Positions 61,182 to 64,000 of a stretch of DNA of 64,000 nucleotides are shown here, in pieces. Under the pieces are notes generated by a model. It had not been told where the DNA came from. It made no database searches and saw nothing but the letters and a program-made list of their open reading frames with translations. The stretch covers positions 11,890,106-11,954,105 of the forward strand of contig NC_045141.1 of NCBI RefSeq assembly GCF_008831285.2, written 5' to 3'. The translations under genes and the position numbers were made by a program. The stretch comes from Nymphaea colorata (Eukaryota > Streptophyta > Magnoliopsida > Nymphaeales > Nymphaeaceae). Each line of letters opens with the position of its first letter. Positions within the stretch are counted from its first letter, which is position 1.

Positions 61182-61936
61182 CAATGTTATCCGTATCGTA
61201 CGATACGGACGCGTATCGTATGATACGTATTGTATAGGTCAAGAAAACCTATACGATACGTGTTTGAAACACGATACGTGTCCGTATCGTACGTGTATCG
61301 CCCGTATCGTGCGATACGGGGGCCGTATCGTACGATACGGGCGATACACTCCGTATCGTACGATACGGGAGAAAACACATATTTCTTTATCTTTTAAAAG
61401 TTTAAACACTCCTCCCCCTCTCTCTTCTTGTATTTAAAGACTCCAATAAACGTAGGAGGGAGAGATTTTGCCCATTTTCATAAAAAATAACCAAGGATTC
61501 ATCAATTTGGGAGATATTATCGTTGAATCAGGAAAGATGATAACTATATGTTTTGAACTTATAAAATTGTGATGTAATCTAAGTCATAAAACTCCAAGTC
61601 CTAAGACTCCAAGTCCTAAGATTCTATAAAATTTTCAAGTTTAAAATCGCGATGGATGCTTATATGTTATTCTTGAAGATTTGATTTCTTATTTTTGAAT
61701 GTGTCGTTGATACACATGAATGTTCCTTATGTATGATGATCTTTTTTATATTTGAATACATTTTTCTTAATTTTTAATTTTTGTTCATTTTTTCAGATTT
61801 TTAATTATTTTTAAATATTTTTTAAAATAAAAAAAATTAATTTTACGATACGCTACGCTACGTTTGCGATATGTTACGATACGGCGTATAGGTCGGCCCG
61901 ACCGATACGCGATACGCTACGCCTTTTATAACATTG
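61182..61936. mobile_element. Non-autonomous hAT element (755 bp) nested in copia RNase H
   Basis: Both ends are CAATGTTAT (9-bp perfect terminal repeats). The first 190 bp hold three exact copies of CGTATCGTACGATACG (61192-61207, 61324-61339, 61352-61367) and several variants. The right 90 bp hold spaced CGATACGC/CGTATCG motifs. The right end, inverted, matches the left end of the full-length hAT at 231. The middle (about 61380-61840) is A/T-rich and non-coding. It lacks a transposase and probably moved using one from a relative of the 231-3683 element. Confidence 0.94.
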
Positions 61937-61944
61937 CATGTGGA
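61937..61944. repeat. 8-bp target-site duplication of the short hAT element (right)
   Basis: CATGTGGA directly after the right terminus. Collapsing the two copies restores an uninterrupted RNase H frame at this point. Confidence 0.94.
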
Positions 61945-62109
61945 GATTGATCGCCATTTCATACGGGAACGCATAGATTCCAAGGAGTTGATCCTGCCGT
62001 ATATGAAGTCTGAAGATCAAATTGCCGATGTTTTAACCAAAGCCTTATGTACATCTCAATTCGAGAAAAATGTGAGCAAGCTTGGCATGTTTGACATGTA
62101 TGCCAAGCT

Positions 62110-62119
62110 TGAGGGGGAG
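62110..62119 (+). other. Polypurine tract
   Basis: TGAGGGGGAG directly before the 3' LTR, the primer site for plus-strand synthesis. Confidence 0.88.
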
Positions 62120-62396
62120 TGTTAGAATATCTTGTATAGGGAACCGGGTCTGGATATGGACCCGGTCCCATGGGCACGGGTACCGAGGGTGGCTCGGTAC
62201 CCTAGGCGGGTCTCCCTCTTATATAATCCCACTTATTGTGTAATTGTTGATTAAGTGGAAATAACATTCTCTCTCCTAGGGTTGCGGTTTTGCCCCTAGG
62301 TTAGAGCTTCTCCGTGGTTTTTCACCTCTTACTGAGGTTTTCCTCGTATATCGTGTGTTTCTTCTCCGTTCTCTTCTTGTGTTGCTTGTTTCTACA
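62120..62396 (+). repeat. 3' LTR of the young copia element (277 bp)
   Basis: Same length as the 5' LTR. Substitutions are at GGGCGCGGG versus GGGCACGGG, CTCCATGG versus CTCCGTGG, and TCCACG versus TCCTCG. Confidence 0.96.
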
Positions 62397-62401
62397 GTTG
62401 T
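62397..62401. repeat. 5-bp target-site duplication (right)
   Basis: GTTGT, partner of 56388-56392. Confidence 0.93.
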
Positions 62402-64000
62402 TATGAGTAGACTAATGTGTTCAAGGAAGCTGACTTCCAGTTCAAACATAATCCTTATGGCACATGGTCATCCAAAAACATAATAAAAGTCTTGTTAATC
62501 ATTTATAGTAAAAATTTGGGTCTTTTCTCAAACCTCCTTCAAACATTGTACACAGACCATGTAGATTTGTAGGTAATGCAGCCAATTAAAATAAAATTTG
62601 ATGCTACCATTACCTTTAAAAGATGAAGCAGAACAGCCATTACAACTGCCACAAGGAATCTATTTCATCTCCCAACAAGATGGAGCTAGGCAACAGCAAC
62701 TGAAAAGGAAATGCAGTTGCAGATCTCCAATCAAAAGAACCAACCTGGTTGTTTATACCTCCATACCCGCTGCACAACAAGCTCCAATCTAAGTAAAAAT
62801 CTGGCACTTATTGATGAACTTGCAAGAAATGGGTCTAAACTGACAAATTCTCTGATGAACTAGTCTCTTTATAAATCCTTGTTCCAAACGTCCTCCCCTC
62901 AACTTTTCTGGTTGTCACCAACTAGGGCCCCTCCTGGACACCTCCAGTATAACCCTTGCATTATCGGGACTGAGTTTCAACACAGCAACTCTCTGATAGA
63001 ATCCTCAGATCTAAACCCATTACAAAATGCATGTGCAGTCTGGCCACTTAACAGTGAATTCCACAAGCCAGTTTTCTTAACATATGGTCTGTTTTCAGCT
63101 CTTGTCTAGCAGCATCACCTTCTCAGATTGGCACATCCACAATACTAGACTAGTTACGATTGGTAGATTTGAAAATCCTCCTTTTATTGTGAGAAAATAG
63201 GACTGTTTACTTCTTTCTCATCAACCCAGGACTAAACTTGAAAAGGACAACTTAAAATATAAAAAGTATAGGTTTCTCCACCTTTTCCCAATTTATTACC
63301 AATAGATAACACTGCATACACACATACTACAGTAGAAAATTTGTTTTCTGCTGTCAAAAATAAAAAATCAATGGAAAGATCTTCACGTTAAAGTTTTCCA
63401 ATTTGGCCCATATATATAAGGGCCAAATAAAAAATTGGACAGAAAAACTTTTCCATTTTCTAGGTATAAAACCTCATGATTTTTAAGTTTAGTCCTGCAT
63501 GAATGAGAAAAATTAAACTTTTCTCTAGAAAAGGAGGGCATTCAAAGTAATTGCCCATGTGCCAATTGAAGAAGGTGATAGTGCTTGTCAAACCAAAGAT
63601 TGTTATCTGCCATGGACTTAGTGTTTTCAAAGGACATAATGCCCTCAAGTTTAAATTTTCAAAATTTCCACTATAAATACACTTAAGTGAGATACTTGGA
63701 CAAGTTGAGGCTGTAGAGCCAAGAATTCCCATCTTCGCTACCAGATTCCAACTAAGTTTTAAAGCAAGCAAACCTCTGTGTCCCTAACTGATACGAGTGG
63801 ACCGTTAGGAGAATAAGGCTGGATAGCCGTTAGGGGTGGAACTAGGAAATCAGCAGAAATCTATGTAGAAAAAAGGGGCTATTAACAATTTATCAAAGTT
63901 CTTTTTTTTTTAGGTTGGGGGGTGGTGGGGTTGGGTACAGATGTTCTCTCAAATTTTTAAATATATAAAATTTAATTTCCAAAGTATCAAAGACTGCCAA
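62402..64000. other. Region right of the copia element, no gene recognised
   Basis: It should hold or flank the missing 5' part of the glycosylase gene if the copia is intronic, but I could not recognise that exon. A minus-strand stretch at about 63460-63690 has copia gag-like phrasing (MADNNLWFDKHY) with no supporting motifs. Confidence 0.4.

Larger units (their letters stand above)
57048..62122 (+). pseudogene. Copia gag-pol polyprotein, inactivated
   Basis: Starts at MAEEMTSKIN (57048), after a GC-rich leader that stays open upstream. Gag reaches an in-frame TAG at 57564-57566. The same frame then continues through a zinc knuckle (CSHCNKLGHSVDFC, about 57804) and protease (WIVDSGATHHMTG, about 58110). 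The integrase zinc site and core follow (HERLGH, CEVCQLAKH, HSDVWG, NGVAERKN). Reverse transcriptase is next (LDVKNAFLNG, LLVYVDDMIV near 60380). A second in-frame TAG follows NVLS at 60750-60752. A small extra segment shifts the frame in RNase H near 60880 (before DADWAGC). The hAT element splits RNase H after DRTKHV; the tail (IDRHFIRERI...QIADVLTKAL) ends at a stop at 62120-62122, at the very start of the 3' LTR. Particle formation, integration and reverse transcription functions are all lost in this copy, but a sibling could mobilise it. Confidence 0.95.
56393..62396 (+). mobile_element. Young Ty1/copia retrotransposon with nested hAT insertion
   Basis: 6004 bp including a 755-bp hAT insert. 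Both 277-bp LTRs, the primer-binding site, gag-pol in copia order (gag, protease, integrase, reverse transcriptase, RNase H) and a polypurine tract are present. The target duplication GTTGT is perfect at 56388-56392 and 62397-62401. The LTRs differ at three sites, so insertion was recent. The coding region is nevertheless broken by two TAG codons, a small insertion and the hAT element. Confidence 0.96.

Noticed and set aside
61187-61378. Open frames rich in RIVRYG repeats on both strands of the short hAT element (and at 3484-3690)
   Set aside because: They are translations of the palindromic subterminal repeats; the same repeat reads open in several frames and no protein family is matched.

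Overview
This is AT-rich nuclear DNA of a flowering plant. The evidence is spliced genes with GT-AG introns, a two-domain (group I) WRKY transcription factor, a plant-type NDR protein kinase, a MUSTANG-like domesticated transposase and abundant Ty1/copia and hAT elements. Nothing suggests a grass, but the sequence alone does not fix the lineage. Four host genes are recognisable: the 3' half of an NDR (AGC) kinase (+, 7351-13945), a MULE-derived MUSTANG-type gene (-, 21232-22989), a WRKY gene (-, about 32040-39682) and the 3' exons of a DNA-3-methyladenine glycosylase I (-, 53156-54395). Three of the four are incomplete or have an unlocated terminal exon.

Layout. 1-5662 is a decayed copia element (minus strand, LTR at 5251-5662, continuing off the left edge), split by a 3453-bp hAT transposon (231-3683) with an 8-bp target duplication. 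5663-14700 holds the last six exons of the kinase and its introns. 14700-21230 is intergenic with a copia integrase scrap, an unidentified decayed coding stretch and a U6 snRNA pseudogene. 21232-22989 is the MUSTANG-like gene. 24.7-29.3 kb is an old composite of copia remains. 29.4-32 kb holds small inverted-repeat elements. 32.0-39.7 kb is the WRKY gene with a 5.2-kb intron containing an LTR-like unit. 40-53 kb is a long AT-rich intergenic region with dispersed repeats, microsatellites and one GC-rich island. 53.1-54.4 kb is the glycosylase. 56393-62396 is a young copia element with 277-bp LTRs differing at 3 sites and a GTTGT target duplication. A 755-bp non-autonomous hAT element (61182-61936) interrupts its RNase H region.

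Most striking signal. The two hAT elements are relatives. Both have termini of the type CARTGTTRT, 8-bp target duplications, and subterminal regions packed with the 16-bp palindrome CGTATCGTACGATACG and variants. One carries a full-length but nonsense-riddled transposase; the other is a coding-free derivative. Both landed in copia elements of different age. A second set of observations is a dispersed AT-rich repeat (six diverged copies) and a small inverted-repeat family with CTATGTCACAT-type ends.

The host genes do not form a pathway. They are independent loci separated or interrupted by transposons, and at least one copia insertion (left edge) appears to lie inside a kinase intron.
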